Source: AWTP1-13 sp963775835 (GTDB taxonomy: Bacteria > Pseudomonadota > Alphaproteobacteria > Rhizobiales > Hyphomicrobiaceae). Taken from it: DNA of 64,000 bases. The notes under the pieces were generated by a model that saw only the letters and a list, made by a program, of their open reading frames with translations, was not told where the DNA came from and did no database searches. The position numbers were made by a program, and so were the translations under genes. Shown here in pieces: positions 18,406 through 27,324 of the stretch (position 1 is the first letter of the stretch; every line of letters starts with the position of its first letter). The DNA lies in contig CAVZKV010000025.1 in assembly GCA_963775835.1 (NCBI GenBank), forward strand, positions 124,001 through 188,000, in the 5' to 3' direction.

Positions 18406-20058
18406 TCAGCCGACCGCCCGGGCGGCGGCGCGGCCGGCGACCCGGCCCGAGAACAGGCAGCCGCCGAGGAACGTGCCCTCAAGCGCGCGATAGCCGTGCA
18501 TGCCGCCGCCGCCGAAACCCGCAACCTCGCCGGCGGCAAATACATTGCCGAGCGGCTGCCCGTCGCCCTTGAGCACGCGCGCCGACAGATCGGTTTCGAG
18601 CCCGCCCAGCGTTTTGCGCGTCAGGATCCAAAGTCTAACGGCAATCAAAGGCCCGCTTTCCGGGTCGAGGATGCGGTGCGGCTTGGCGACCCGGATCAGC
18701 TTGTCGCCGAGGTAGCGGCGTGCGCCGCGCAGCGCGGTGATTTGCGCGTCCTTGCCAAACGGGTTGTCGATCTCGCGGTCGCGGGCCCGGATCACCGCCT
18801 CCAGGTTCGAGGCGCTGAGCAGGTCTTCCCCCGTCAGCGCATTCATGCGTTCCACGAGCCGTCCCAGATCGCGCTCGACGACGAAATCGGCACCCTTCTC
18901 CAGGAAGGCGCGCACCGCCGGTGGCGCACGGCGACCGCGCCGGGTGCTAATCACTTTGAGCCAGCTGCCGCTCGTGAGGTCAGGGTTCTGTTCCGAGCCG
19001 GAGAGAGCGAACTCGCGCTCGATGATCCTCTGTGTCAGCACGAACCAGGAATAGTCATGGCCGGTGCGGCGCAGGTGGAGAAGCGTACCCAAGGTGTCGA
19101 AGCCCGGAAACAGGGGCGCGGGCAGGCGTTGTCCGAGCGCGTCGAGCCAGAGGGACGAGGGACCGGGCAGGATGCGGATCCCATGTTCGCTCCAAAGCGG
19201 CTTCCAGTTGCGGATGCCCTCGGTGTAGTGCCACATGCGATCGGGATTGATGAGGCGCCCGCCGACCGCCTGCGTGATCGCCAGCATGCGTCCGTCGACG
19301 TGGTCCGGCACGCCGCTGATCATGCGCTTGGGTGCCGTGCCCAGCCGCTCGGGCCAGTTGCGGCGCACGAGCTCATGGTTCGCGCCAATCCCGCCCGAGG
19401 CAACAATGACGGCTTGCGCCTTGAGCGCGAACTCGCCGGTCACGGTGCGTGAGCTGCGCTCACCGCGCGCCGCCGGGCTCGGGGCAAGGATCTCGCCGCG
19501 CACGCCGTCAACCAGGCCGCCGGTCGATGTCAGGGCGCTGACGCGGTGGCGAAATTTGCCGAGGACGAGACCTTGGTTCGCCGCCGCGCGCATGCTCGCA
19601 ACGAACGGCGCGATCAGGCCCGGTCCGGTGCCCCAGGTCACGTGAAAGCGCGGCACCGAGTTGCCGTGCTCCAGCGCCGTATAACCGCCGCGCTCGGCCC
19701 AACCGACAACCGGAAACCAGCGTACGCCCAGTGCCCTGAGCCAGGCTCGCTTCTCGCCCGCGGCAAAGCCGACGTAGGCCTCTGCCCAACGGCGCGGCCA
19801 GTGATCCTCGAGGCGATCGAAGCCGGCCGAGCCCAGCCAGTCCTGCAACGCCAGCTCATGCGAATCGCGGATGCGCAAGCGACGCTGCTCGGGTGTGTCC
19901 ACCATGAACAGGCCGCCGAAGGACCAGAACGCCTGTCCGCCGAGCGAGGTCTCGGGCTCCTGTTCAAGCAGGATCACCTTGCGTCCTGCCGCGGCAAGCT
20001 CCGCCGTCGCCACCAGGCCCGCCAGTCCTGCGCCGACGACGATGACATCTGCATGCAT
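18406..20058 (-). CDS. FAD-binding dehydrogenase (KstD/fumarate-reductase-like flavoprotein)
   Basis: A cytosolic flavoprotein of 550 residues. The N-terminal dinucleotide-binding motif is VIVVGAGLAGLVATAELAAAG, with GAGLAG at 9-14, followed by LLEQEPETSLGGQAFWSFGG. The C-terminal FAD region reads NVFAAGEVAGFGGGGMHGYRALEGTFLGGCLFSGRVAG. This is the ketosteroid-1-dehydrogenase/flavocytochrome-like FAD_binding_2 family. The start at MHADV is chosen for its GGGAGGGAG ribosome site; the open frame upstream is arginine-rich and not conserved in character. It is divergent from boxC and shares a region with two BoxR-like sites, suggesting co-regulation. It is not BoxA, which lacks this fold. Likely a dehydrogenase for an alicyclic or aryl intermediate. 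Confidence 0.8.
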   Translation of the reverse strand: MHADVIVVGAGLAGLVATAELAAAGRKVILLEQEPETSLGGQAFWSFGGLFMVDTPEQRRLRIRDSHELALQDWLGSAGFDRLEDHWPRRWAEAYVGFAAGEKRAWLRALGVRWFPVVGWAERGGYTALEHGNSVPRFHVTWGTGPGLIAPFVASMRAAANQGLVLGKFRHRVSALTSTGGLVDGVRGEILAPSPAARGERSSRTVTGEFALKAQAVIVASGGIGANHELVRRNWPERLGTAPKRMISGVPDHVDGRMLAITQAVGGRLINPDRMWHYTEGIRNWKPLWSEHGIRILPGPSSLWLDALGQRLPAPLFPGFDTLGTLLHLRRTGHDYSWFVLTQRIIEREFALSGSEQNPDLTSGSWLKVISTRRGRRAPPAVRAFLEKGADFVVERDLGRLVERMNALTGEDLLSASNLEAVIRARDREIDNPFGKDAQITALRGARRYLGDKLIRVAKPHRILDPESGPLIAVRLWILTRKTLGGLETDLSARVLKGDGQPLGNVFAAGEVAGFGGGGMHGYRALEGTFLGGCLFSGRVAGRAAARAVG

Positions 20059-20239
20059 GGCTTGCTCCCTCCCCAGGGCGCGGCGCCGCGAGGGCCGCTG
20101 CCACGCCCGCCGCTCAGCCCCTCTTGATCGGCCCGCGCCGGCGCTCGCGTCAACGCCCGAGGGGGCCGATCCAGCTTGGGGCCGCCGCGCCGGGGCTAGG
20201 TTCCAAACCGGGCGCGGAGGGGCGAGATCGACCCACGCT

Positions 20240-20253
20240 TGCATTATTATGCA
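20240..20253 (+). promoter_or_regulatory. Candidate BoxR operator, copy 1 at boxC
   Basis: TGCATTATTATGCA, with TGCA half-sites 10 bp apart and a TATTAT hexamer inside. It differs from the bclA site only at two positions (consensus TGCAKTATKATGCA). It lies in the only AT-rich patch of the gap. Confidence 0.65.
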
Positions 20254-20270
20254 TCGTTGGTTATTTATCC

Positions 20271-20284
20271 GGCATAATAATGCA
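20271..20284 (-). promoter_or_regulatory. Candidate BoxR operator, copy 2 at boxC (inverted)
   Basis: On the minus strand it reads TGCATTATTATGCC, identical to copy 1 except the last base. The centre-to-centre distance to copy 1 is 31 bp, close to three helical turns, so two dimers could sit on the same DNA face. Confidence 0.62.
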
Positions 20285-20362
20285 TATTTGGGGCCAGGGG
20301 GCCCGCGGCGCGCCTTTCGTGGCATGATCGGCGCCGGCGCAACGCAAGGGAGTGGAGCGACG

Positions 20363-22021
20363 ATGGCCAGGCGCATCGATTTTCAGACCGAGCCGGCGCG
20401 CTATCGGCATTGGAAACTGAAATTCGACGGCGAGATGGCCGAGTTGATCATGGACGTCGATGAGGATGGCGGCCTGTTTGAAGGCTACCAACTGAAACTC
20501 AACTCCTATGACCTGGGCGTCGACATCGAGCTCGCCGACGCCGTGCAGCGCCTGCGTTTTGAGCATCCTGAAGTCAAGGTCGTTGTGCTCAAATCCGGCA
20601 AGGAACGCGTGTTTTGCGCCGGCGCCAACATTCGCATGTTGGCCGGCTCGTCGCACGCCCACAAGGTCAACTTTTGCAAGTTCACCAACGAGACCCGCAA
20701 CGCCATGGAGGATGCCAGCGCCCGGTCGGGACAGAAGTATCTGTGCGCCATCCGGGGTACGGCTGCGGGTGGCGGCTATGAGTTGGCGCTGGCGACCGAT
20801 CATATCGTGCTCGCCGACGACGGCAATTCCAGCGTCGCGCTTCCCGAGCTGCCGTTGCTGGCGGTGCTGCCGGGGACCGGCGGCCTGACGCGGGTGACCG
20901 ACAAGCGCAAGGTGCGTCGCGACCTCGCCGACACGTTCTGCACCGTGGAAGAAGGCGTCAAGGGTAGCCGGGCGGTGAAATGGCGGCTCGTCGACCAGGT
21001 CACCCCCAATTCGAAATTCGATCGCAGCGTCGCCGAGGCGGCGCGGGCGCTGGCCGTCCAATCGGATCGCCCCGCCCAGGCCAAGGGCATCAGCTTGACG
21101 CCGATCGAGCGCACCTTTCATGCCGACGCCATCGCCTATTCGGCGCTGAAGGTGGAGATCGACCGCAGCACCCGGCGCGCCATCGTCACGCTCAATGGTC
21201 CAGGCACGCAACCGCCCGCCACCGTGGAGGCCATTGCACAACAAGGCGCGGCGTTCTGGCCGCTGCGCTTGGCGCGCGAACTCGACGACGCCATTTTGCA
21301 TCTGCGCCTGAACGAACCCGAGATCGGCGTGCTGATCTTCAAGAGCCAGGGTGAACCGCTGCAGGTGCTCGCCTACGACGCGCTGCTGCAGGCCAACGCC
21401 GGCCACTGGTTGGCGCGCGAAATCCTGCAGTACTGGAAGCGCGTGCTGAAGCGCGTCGACCTCACGTCGCGCTCCCTCGTCACCTTGGTGGAGCCCGGCA
21501 GCTGCTTTGCCGGCACGTTGGCGGAGTTGGCGTTTGCCTCGGACCGCTGCTTCATGCTGATCGGCAACTTCCAGGGCGACAACCGGGCCCCGCCGAGCTT
21601 GGCGCTGTCGGACCTCAATTTCGGGGTTTATCCGATGAGCAATGGCCTAGCGCGGCTGGCGACGCGGTTTCTGGGCGAGCCGGCGAGCGTTGATGAGGCC
21701 AGGGCGGCGTCCGCCCGACTGCTGAGCGCAGAGGATTGTGAGCGGATGGGACTGGTGACGAGTGCGCTCGACCATATCGATTGGGAGGACGAGGTGCGTA
21801 TCTTCCTCGAAGAGCGCGCGAGCTTTTCCGCCGATGGGCTGACGGGTATGGAGGCAAACCTGCGCTTCGCCGGCCCGGAGACCATGGAGACCAAGATCTT
21901 CGGCAGGCTTAGCGCCTGGCAGAACTGGATCTTTCAGCGGCCCAACGCCGCCGGTGCTGAGGGTGCGCTCAAGCGCTATGGCAGCGGCGTGAAGGCCAAC
22001 TTCAATCCCGAACGGATCTAG
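20363..22021 (+). CDS. boxC: Benzoyl-CoA-dihydrodiol lyase / 2,3-epoxybenzoyl-CoA dihydrolase
   Basis: BoxC opens the ring of 2,3-epoxybenzoyl-CoA without oxygen, giving 3,4-dehydroadipyl-CoA semialdehyde and formate. The 552-residue protein is two crotonase-fold halves, as in BoxC and unlike ordinary single-domain hydratases. Motifs include FCAGANIRMLAGSSH, RGTAAGGGYELALATDHIVL, LPELPLLAVLPGTGGLTRVTDK and, in the second half, VEPGSCFAGTLAELAFASDR. The start at MARRIDFQTEP is preceded by GGGAGTGGAG. boxB follows 38 bp downstream. Confidence 0.95.
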   Translation: MARRIDFQTEPARYRHWKLKFDGEMAELIMDVDEDGGLFEGYQLKLNSYDLGVDIELADAVQRLRFEHPEVKVVVLKSGKERVFCAGANIRMLAGSSHAHKVNFCKFTNETRNAMEDASARSGQKYLCAIRGTAAGGGYELALATDHIVLADDGNSSVALPELPLLAVLPGTGGLTRVTDKRKVRRDLADTFCTVEEGVKGSRAVKWRLVDQVTPNSKFDRSVAEAARALAVQSDRPAQAKGISLTPIERTFHADAIAYSALKVEIDRSTRRAIVTLNGPGTQPPATVEAIAQQGAAFWPLRLARELDDAILHLRLNEPEIGVLIFKSQGEPLQVLAYDALLQANAGHWLAREILQYWKRVLKRVDLTSRSLVTLVEPGSCFAGTLAELAFASDRCFMLIGNFQGDNRAPPSLALSDLNFGVYPMSNGLARLATRFLGEPASVDEARAASARLLSAEDCERMGLVTSALDHIDWEDEVRIFLEERASFSADGLTGMEANLRFAGPETMETKIFGRLSAWQNWIFQRPNAAGAEGALKRYGSGVKANFNPERI

Positions 22022-22059
22022 GCGGCCGCAGCTTCGACGAAAAATCAAGGACGCACGCG

Positions 22060-23511
22060 ATGGCAGAGACAACCAACGTCGACTACTCGACCAAGATTCC
22101 GAACAACGTCGGCCTCATGGATGACCAGCGCGTGTTGAGGGCGCTGGAGCAATGGCATCCCGGATACATCGATTGGTGGATGACCATGGGACCGGAGGGT
22201 TTCCAGACCTCCGACGTCTACCTGCGCACGGCCATCAGCATCGATCCCAAGGGGTGGGCCAAGTTCGACTACGTGAAAATGCCCCAATACCGCTGGGGCA
22301 TTCTGCTGGCTCCCCGGCAGGACGATCGTCGGGTCAACTTCGGCATGCACAGGGGCGAACAGGCCTGGCAGGAGGTGCCCGGCGAGTACCGCGCTATGCT
22401 GCGTCGCCTAATCGTGGTCCAGGGCGACACGGAGCCTGCCAGCGTCGAGCAGCAACGACATCTCGGCAAGACCGCCCCGTCCCTTTACGACATGCGCAAC
22501 CTGTTCCAGGTCAACGTCGAAGAAGGCCGGCACCTGTGGGCGATGGTCTATCTTTTGCAGAAATACTTCGGCAAGGACGGTCGCGAGGAAGCCGAAGGCT
22601 TGCTGCAACGCCGCTCGGGCGACCAGGACAAGCCGCGCATGCTGGGTGCCTTCAACGAGGAGACGCCCGACTGGCTCTCCTTCTTCATGTTCACTTTCTT
22701 CACCGATCGCGACGGCAAGATGCAGCTTGAAAGCCTGGCCCAATCGGGGTTCGATCCTTTGTCGCGCACCTGCCGCTTCATGCTGACCGAGGAAGCCCAC
22801 CATATGTTCGTCGGCGAGACGGGCGTTGGTCGGGCCATCGAGCGCACCTGCCAGGCCATGAAGGCGGCGGGCATCGAGGATGCCAATGACATCGCCGCCG
22901 TGCGCAAGCTTGGCGTCATAGATCTGCCGACCATGCAGAAGAAGGCCAACCTGCACTTTTCGCTGTCACTCGACCTGTTCGGCTCAGAAGTCTCCACCAA
23001 CGCTGCCAACTACTACACGTCCGGCGTCAAGGGCCGCTTCCAGGAAACGCGGATCGAGGACGACCACCAGCTGACCAAAGCCACCTATCCCGTGAGCAAG
23101 CTGATCGACGGCAACATCAAGATGGTCGACGAGCCGGCGCTGACGGCCATCAACATGCGTCTGCGCGACGACTATGTGAACGACTGCGCCAAGGGTGTGC
23201 AGCGTTGGAACAAGGTGATCGAGAAGGCGGGGGTCAATTTCCGACTGAAGCTTCCCCACGTCGCCTTTCATCGCGGCATCGGCGAATTCGCCAACATTCA
23301 AGCCTCTCCCGCCGGAGAACTCCTGCCTGAAGACGACTGGGCGAAGCAAAAAGACCAGTGGCTGCCGTCAAAGGAGGACGGCGACTTCATTGCCGGACTG
23401 ATGGCACCGTGTTGGGAGCGGGGCAAGTTCGCATCCTGGATTGCCCCGCCGCGGGTCGGTATCGACAACAAGCCGGGCGAGTTCGAGTACGTCAAGGTCG
23501 ACCGCGCTTAA
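22060..23511 (+). CDS. boxB: Benzoyl-CoA 2,3-epoxidase, oxygenase subunit BoxB
   Basis: A soluble diiron monooxygenase that epoxidises benzoyl-CoA; 483 residues, the family length. Diiron-ligand helices can be seen in NVEEGRHLWAMVY (E, H), ETPDWLSFFMFTFF (E, D) and LTEEAHHMFVGETG (E-x-x-H). It directly follows boxC with its own ATG (weak ribosome site). It needs electrons from the reductase BoxA, which is not encoded in this window. Confidence 0.95.
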   Translation: MAETTNVDYSTKIPNNVGLMDDQRVLRALEQWHPGYIDWWMTMGPEGFQTSDVYLRTAISIDPKGWAKFDYVKMPQYRWGILLAPRQDDRRVNFGMHRGEQAWQEVPGEYRAMLRRLIVVQGDTEPASVEQQRHLGKTAPSLYDMRNLFQVNVEEGRHLWAMVYLLQKYFGKDGREEAEGLLQRRSGDQDKPRMLGAFNEETPDWLSFFMFTFFTDRDGKMQLESLAQSGFDPLSRTCRFMLTEEAHHMFVGETGVGRAIERTCQAMKAAGIEDANDIAAVRKLGVIDLPTMQKKANLHFSLSLDLFGSEVSTNAANYYTSGVKGRFQETRIEDDHQLTKATYPVSKLIDGNIKMVDEPALTAINMRLRDDYVNDCAKGVQRWNKVIEKAGVNFRLKLPHVAFHRGIGEFANIQASPAGELLPEDDWAKQKDQWLPSKEDGDFIAGLMAPCWERGKFASWIAPPRVGIDNKPGEFEYVKVDRA

Positions 23512-23636
23512 AGTCCTGCGCTCCATGCTTGCCGGCGGCCACGCTCTTGCTGCCGCCGCCTCGGGGCGCGTGGGGGCGCGGTTGCGCCAGCTCTGCAAGC
23601 TTTGGTGAGCCAAGGCGGGGCAAGCGCGTCGAACGA

Positions 23637-24353
23637 TCAGCAGCCCATGGCCTTGGCGAGGCTCACGAAGCTATCGGCGATCACATCCCATTCGCGCTCG
23701 GCCTTGAGATCCAACTTCTGGCCGGCTCCCCATTCGTTGGGGCGCGGCACGAACGCCGTGCGCAGGCCAACGCTGGCCGCCGCCGCCAGATCGCCGTTGT
23801 GGGCGGCTACCAGCATCACCTGTTCGGGTCGGAGATTGAGCAGCTCGGCACTGGCGAGGTAGGCTTGCGGTTGGGGTTTGTAGGCCCGCGCCGTCTCGGC
23901 TCCGAGCACGACGTCCCAGGGAAGGCGAGCGAACTTGGCCATGCGCGTGAGCAGGCCCACATTGCCATTCGACAGGGTGCCGATGATGTAGCGGGTCTTC
24001 AAGCGCGTGAGACCTTCGACGGCGTCCGGCCACGGCTTGAGGCGATGCCAGACCTTGTTGATGTGGTCCTTGTCGGCCTCGCTCAGGCCGCCGATGGCGT
24101 ATTTGGCAATGAGCTGGTCCAGACTTTCGCGGTGCAGAACGTCGAGCACGGTCCATACCCGTCGACCCACGCGCACCTCCTCCATGGCCGGCTGATAGAG
24201 CGCTCGCCAGTCGTCGGCAAAGGCGGCCCAATCAACTTTGAGACCGCGCCCGGCAGCAAACGCACTCAAGTCGTCGATGAGGCTTGCCCGCCAGTCGACC
24301 ACGGTTCCAAACACGTCGAACAAGAGGGCGTGCGCAGCGTCGGAAATGGGCAT
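23637..24353 (-). CDS. Haloacid dehalogenase, type II
   Basis: A HAD-superfamily hydrolase of 238 residues related to L-2-haloacid dehalogenases. The nucleophile aspartate is D13 in LLFDVFGTVVDWR, where the V after D rather than a second Asp in the usual place (FDxxGT) favours dehalogenase over phosphatase. Other features are GTLSNGN, YKPQPQAYLASAELL and the AAHNGDLAAAASVGLRTAFV block. The start at MPISDAA is chosen for its upstream AGAGGA. Many annotated members have no known halogenated substrate. Confidence 0.87.
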   Translation of the reverse strand: MPISDAAHALLFDVFGTVVDWRASLIDDLSAFAAGRGLKVDWAAFADDWRALYQPAMEEVRVGRRVWTVLDVLHRESLDQLIAKYAIGGLSEADKDHINKVWHRLKPWPDAVEGLTRLKTRYIIGTLSNGNVGLLTRMAKFARLPWDVVLGAETARAYKPQPQAYLASAELLNLRPEQVMLVAAHNGDLAAAASVGLRTAFVPRPNEWGAGQKLDLKAEREWDVIADSFVSLAKAMGC

Positions 24354-24492
24354 CGGCAGTCCTCTCAGCAGATCATTGCCAGGGGCATTGCGACCCGCCG
24401 TTGCGGCGGGCGTCAAGATCATGCAACCGTTGGTGGGCCGCTACAAGCGACCCGATGAACACGCCACCAGCCGAGGTGTCTCCGCGGCGGGG

Positions 24493-25581
24493 CTATGCCG
24501 GCACCTGGGCGCGATGGCGCAGGCAGTGGTCGGCCAAAACCAGCGCCATCATGGCCTCAGCAACGGGGACGGCCCGGATGCCGACGCAGGGGTCGTGCCG
24601 TCCCTTGGTGGAGATCTCGGTTTCCCGTCCATGACGGTCGATGGTCCGGCGCGGCGACAGGATCGATGAGGTGGGCTTCACGGCAAAGCGGCAGACGATC
24701 GCCTGACCGGTCGAGATGCCGCCGAGAATGCCGCCGGCGTTGTTGGAAAGAAAGACCGGCTTGCCGTCATTGCCGATACGAATTTCGTCGGCATTCGCCT
24801 CGCCGCTGAGTTCGGCGGCGCGCATGCCGACCCCGATCTCCACACCCTTGACGGCGTTGATGCTCATCATGGCGCCGGCCAGATCCTGATCGAGCTTGCC
24901 GTAGATCGGCGCGCCCCAGCCCGCTGGCACACCCTCGGCGACGACCTCCACGATCGCACCCACGGAGGAGCCTGCCTTGCGCACCTGCTCGAGGGAGCGC
25001 GTCCACGTCTCGAGGATGCCGGCGTCGGGTGAGAAGAAGGGGTTGCGGTCGACCTCCTCCCATGACCAGCGCTCGCGATCGATGGCGTGCGTTCCGATCT
25101 GCACCAGGGCGGCGCGTATCGTCACGCCGGCAATGACCTTGCGCGCGATGGCCCCGGCGGCGACCCGCATGGCGGTCTCCCGCGCACTCGACCGCCCTCC
25201 GCCGCGGTAATCGCGGACGCCATACTTCGCCCAATAGGTGAAGTCCGCGTGCCCCGGTCGGAACTTGTCCTTGATGTCGGCATAGTCCTTGCCGCGTTGA
25301 TCGACGTTGTCGATGACAAGTGCAATCGGGGTGCCGGTTGTGACCTGGCGGCCGTCCTCGTCGCCAAAGATGCCCGAGAGGATGCGCACGCTGTCGGGCT
25401 CGCGGCGCTGCGTGGTGAAACGCGATTGGCCGGGCCTTCGCTTGTCGAGAAAACACTGGATGTCGGAGGCCTCGAGCGGGATGCGAGGCGGGCAGCCGTC
25501 GACCACACAACCAATCGCTGGTCCGTGGCTTTCGCCCCAGGTCGTGACCCGAAACAGGTGTCCAAAGGTGTTGTGCGACAT
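24493..25581 (-). CDS. aroC: Chorismate synthase
   Basis: Last step of the shikimate pathway: 5-enolpyruvylshikimate-3-phosphate to chorismate, using reduced FMN. 362 residues, usual length. Signature stretches are the N-terminal WGESHGPAIGCVVDGCPP, RRPGQSRFTTQRREPD, GGGRSSARETAMRVAAGA and the C-terminal CVGIRAVPVAEAMMALVL. The true start is MSHNTFGHLFRV; the frame continues upstream without family similarity. It is single-gene, divergent from a small exported-protein gene. Confidence 0.97.
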   Translation of the reverse strand: MSHNTFGHLFRVTTWGESHGPAIGCVVDGCPPRIPLEASDIQCFLDKRRPGQSRFTTQRREPDSVRILSGIFGDEDGRQVTTGTPIALVIDNVDQRGKDYADIKDKFRPGHADFTYWAKYGVRDYRGGGRSSARETAMRVAAGAIARKVIAGVTIRAALVQIGTHAIDRERWSWEEVDRNPFFSPDAGILETWTRSLEQVRKAGSSVGAIVEVVAEGVPAGWGAPIYGKLDQDLAGAMMSINAVKGVEIGVGMRAAELSGEANADEIRIGNDGKPVFLSNNAGGILGGISTGQAIVCRFAVKPTSSILSPRRTIDRHGRETEISTKGRHDPCVGIRAVPVAEAMMALVLADHCLRHRAQVPA

Positions 25582-25879
25582 GGCTTGTGGCTTCTCTCGC
25601 CGAGGCGGCTCTTTAGCGGCACGATGGCAAGAATGCAAGCGCGCGGTGGCATCGGTCCCGTCTCGCAGCTGCGAGACCCGAACCAACCCGGCCGCCCTTT
25701 AACCTTGCAAACGAATATCGTGTCCTTTGCGCAACTTCGAGAGGTTAATGCGCATCACAATTCATTGTGCGTTCATTTAGCGGTCTCTAGCCTTCACGGG
25801 CGCTGTCGCGCACGGGCAGGTGACAATCGCGTTTCCTGCGGCGCGCTGACGCCGACTATAGAAATGGGAGGTACTTGGA

Positions 25880-26167
25880 ATGAGCATCAGCAAGACCCTT
25901 ATCGCCGTCTTGGCCTTGGCGATCGCCATCGCCTTCTCGCCGTTGTCGGAGCTGCAGGCAGCCACTCTGACGCCGGGCTCGAGCCCTGGGCTTGACAACG
26001 CCGTTGTCAAGGTGGCCAAGAAGTCCGCCAAGAAGGCGAAGAAGGCGAAGAAGGGCAAGAAGAAATCTGCCAAGAAAGCCAAGAGCAAGGGCCCCGGCTC
26101 GTGCGGCGCCTACATGTACTACAGCAAGAAGGACCGCAAGTGCGCGGACGCGCGGCTGAAGAAGTAA
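25880..26167 (+). CDS. Small lysine-rich exported protein
   Basis: A 95-residue protein with a Sec-type signal peptide (about 1-28, LAVLALAIAIAFSPLSELQA). After it comes a very basic Lys/Ala block (about residues 47-69) and a short C-terminal part with two cysteines (GPGSCGAYMYYSKKDRKCADARL). The ribosome site GGGAGG is strong. Function unknown; Lys-rich exported proteins of this kind occur in many alphaproteobacteria and could bind envelope or nucleic-acid polyanions. A second small protein of the same style lies at 27325. Two or three hairpins follow the stop. Confidence 0.8.
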   Translation: MSISKTLIAVLALAIAIAFSPLSELQAATLTPGSSPGLDNAVVKVAKKSAKKAKKAKKGKKKSAKKAKSKGPGSCGAYMYYSKKDRKCADARLKK

Positions 26168-26180
26168 GACGGAACCGATT

Positions 26181-26213
26181 TTGCAGGAGCCTGGGGGTTT
26201 CAGGCTCCTGCAA
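26181..26213 (+). terminator. Strong hairpin after the lysine-rich gene
   Basis: A perfect 13-bp stem (TTGCAGGAGCCTG and its complement) around a 7-base loop, 13 bases after the stop codon, followed by ATTCTTA rather than a clean T-run. It may act as a terminator or 3'-end stabiliser. Confidence 0.65.
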
Positions 26214-26261
26214 ATTCTTAAGGTAAAGACCGGGTCGCGGTCGGACGACCGCGCTCGTTGT

Positions 26262-26290
26262 CCCGACACCCTCACATGGTCGGGTTTTTT
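26262..26290 (+). terminator. Rho-independent terminator
   Basis: A CCCGAC / GTCGGG stem directly followed by six T. It lies between the convergent lysine-rich and TPR genes. A third stem (CGCGGTC/GACCGCG, 26236-26253) lies between it and the first hairpin. Confidence 0.75.
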
Positions 26291-26304
26291 GCGGGGTTGC
26301 AGGC

Positions 26305-27057
26305 TTATTTGCCGAGCCGCTCGAGCGCCTCCTTGGCCTCCGCGTGCTCGGGCGCGATGCCGAGCGCCCGGCGGTAATCCGTAAGCGCTGCCGCCTTGTC
26401 ACCCAATTCCTCATGCGTGGCGGCGCGCGCAACCAAGGCGTCGGCATCGTTGGGCTGCAGGCTGAGCGCCTGGTCGAAATCGGCCATCGCCGATTTGAAC
26501 TCCCCCTTGCTGAAATAGGACAGACCACGGTTGTAGTAGGGCCGGCTGCTCGTGGCATCGAGCCGGATCGCCTCGGAGTAGTCGGCAATGGCCAGATCGA
26601 ATTCGCCACGGCTGTCATAGACTTGGCCGCGATTATTGAACATGTCCGGGTCGCTGGGATCGAGCCGGATGGCCTCCGAATAGTCCTGAATCGCCAGATC
26701 CTGCTGCCCCAGCCTGTCGCGCACGTTACCGCGGTTGAAGTGCGCGATCGCGCTGCTGGCATCGAGCGTGATGATTTCGCTGTAGTCGGCGATGGCCGCC
26801 TCCTGGTCACCCCACAACTCGTAGAGCACACCGCGCTGCAGCAAGGCTTCGACGCGGAGTTCCTCGTTGTCCGCGGCGTCCTCGAGCGCGCGCGTACAGG
26901 CTTGAATGCGGGCGTTGAGATCGCCGCCCTCGCTCTTGCAGGCGGCCAGCTGGTCGGCGACCGTCTGGGCCACAGTTGCGGCCGCGACAAGGATCAGCAG
27001 CAAGGCAAAGACGATAATCCTCGTGCCGACATTCATTCCCCAAGGGCTCGAATGCAT
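26305..27057 (-). CDS. TPR-repeat protein, exported or membrane-anchored
   Basis: A 250-residue protein with an N-terminal hydrophobic segment (IIVFALLLILVAAATVAQT) followed by five or more tetratricopeptide repeats (AHFNRGNVRDRLGQQDLAIQ, FNNRGQVYDSRG, YYNRGLSYFSKG and others), each with the DYSEAIRLDP-type second helix. TPR arrays are protein-binding scaffolds. The start is uncertain: ATG at 27057 or at 27036; the frame is open further upstream but arginine-rich. Partner unknown. Confidence 0.82.
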   Translation of the reverse strand: MHSSPWGMNVGTRIIVFALLLILVAAATVAQTVADQLAACKSEGGDLNARIQACTRALEDAADNEELRVEALLQRGVLYELWGDQEAAIADYSEIITLDASSAIAHFNRGNVRDRLGQQDLAIQDYSEAIRLDPSDPDMFNNRGQVYDSRGEFDLAIADYSEAIRLDATSSRPYYNRGLSYFSKGEFKSAMADFDQALSLQPNDADALVARAATHEELGDKAAALTDYRRALGIAPEHAEAKEALERLGK

Positions 27058-27324
27058 GTCACCGCCTTGATTTCTCGCGTGGCCTCTTTTCGCACGCACC
27101 GGCCGTGCGCGCCGGCCCGCGCGCCCGCGCCCGCCCCCGTGTTTGTAGGCACCTTCTAGCGCCGGGCAAGAGGCGCCTTTTTGCCGCTGGGGACCCAGGC
27201 GGTGGCCCAAGGCGGGCGTCTGTGGCCGCAGGGTCACTCGGCAAAGATATGCCAATCGACTGCTGACATCGGCCGCAAATACCGCCTATGACTTCTGCCG
27301 TTCGGTTGGAAGACGGAGGCAATC

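Larger units (their letters stand above)
20059..20362. other. Divergent regulatory region, flavoprotein / boxC
   Basis: A 304-bp gap between divergent genes. It holds an AT-rich island (about 20238-20290) with two inverted copies of the TGCA-type motif. The rest is GC-rich and shows no gene; an open frame crossing it into boxC is not protein-like. Confidence 0.7.

Noticed and set aside
19871..20362. N-terminal extension of boxC by 164 codons
   Set aside because: The extension runs through the divergent promoter region and into the flavoprotein gene; BoxC proteins start at the MARRIDF-like position.
26000..26110. AAGAAGGCGAAG-type repeats as a CRISPR or satellite array
   Set aside because: They are the lysine/alanine codons of the small exported protein, with no regular spacer.
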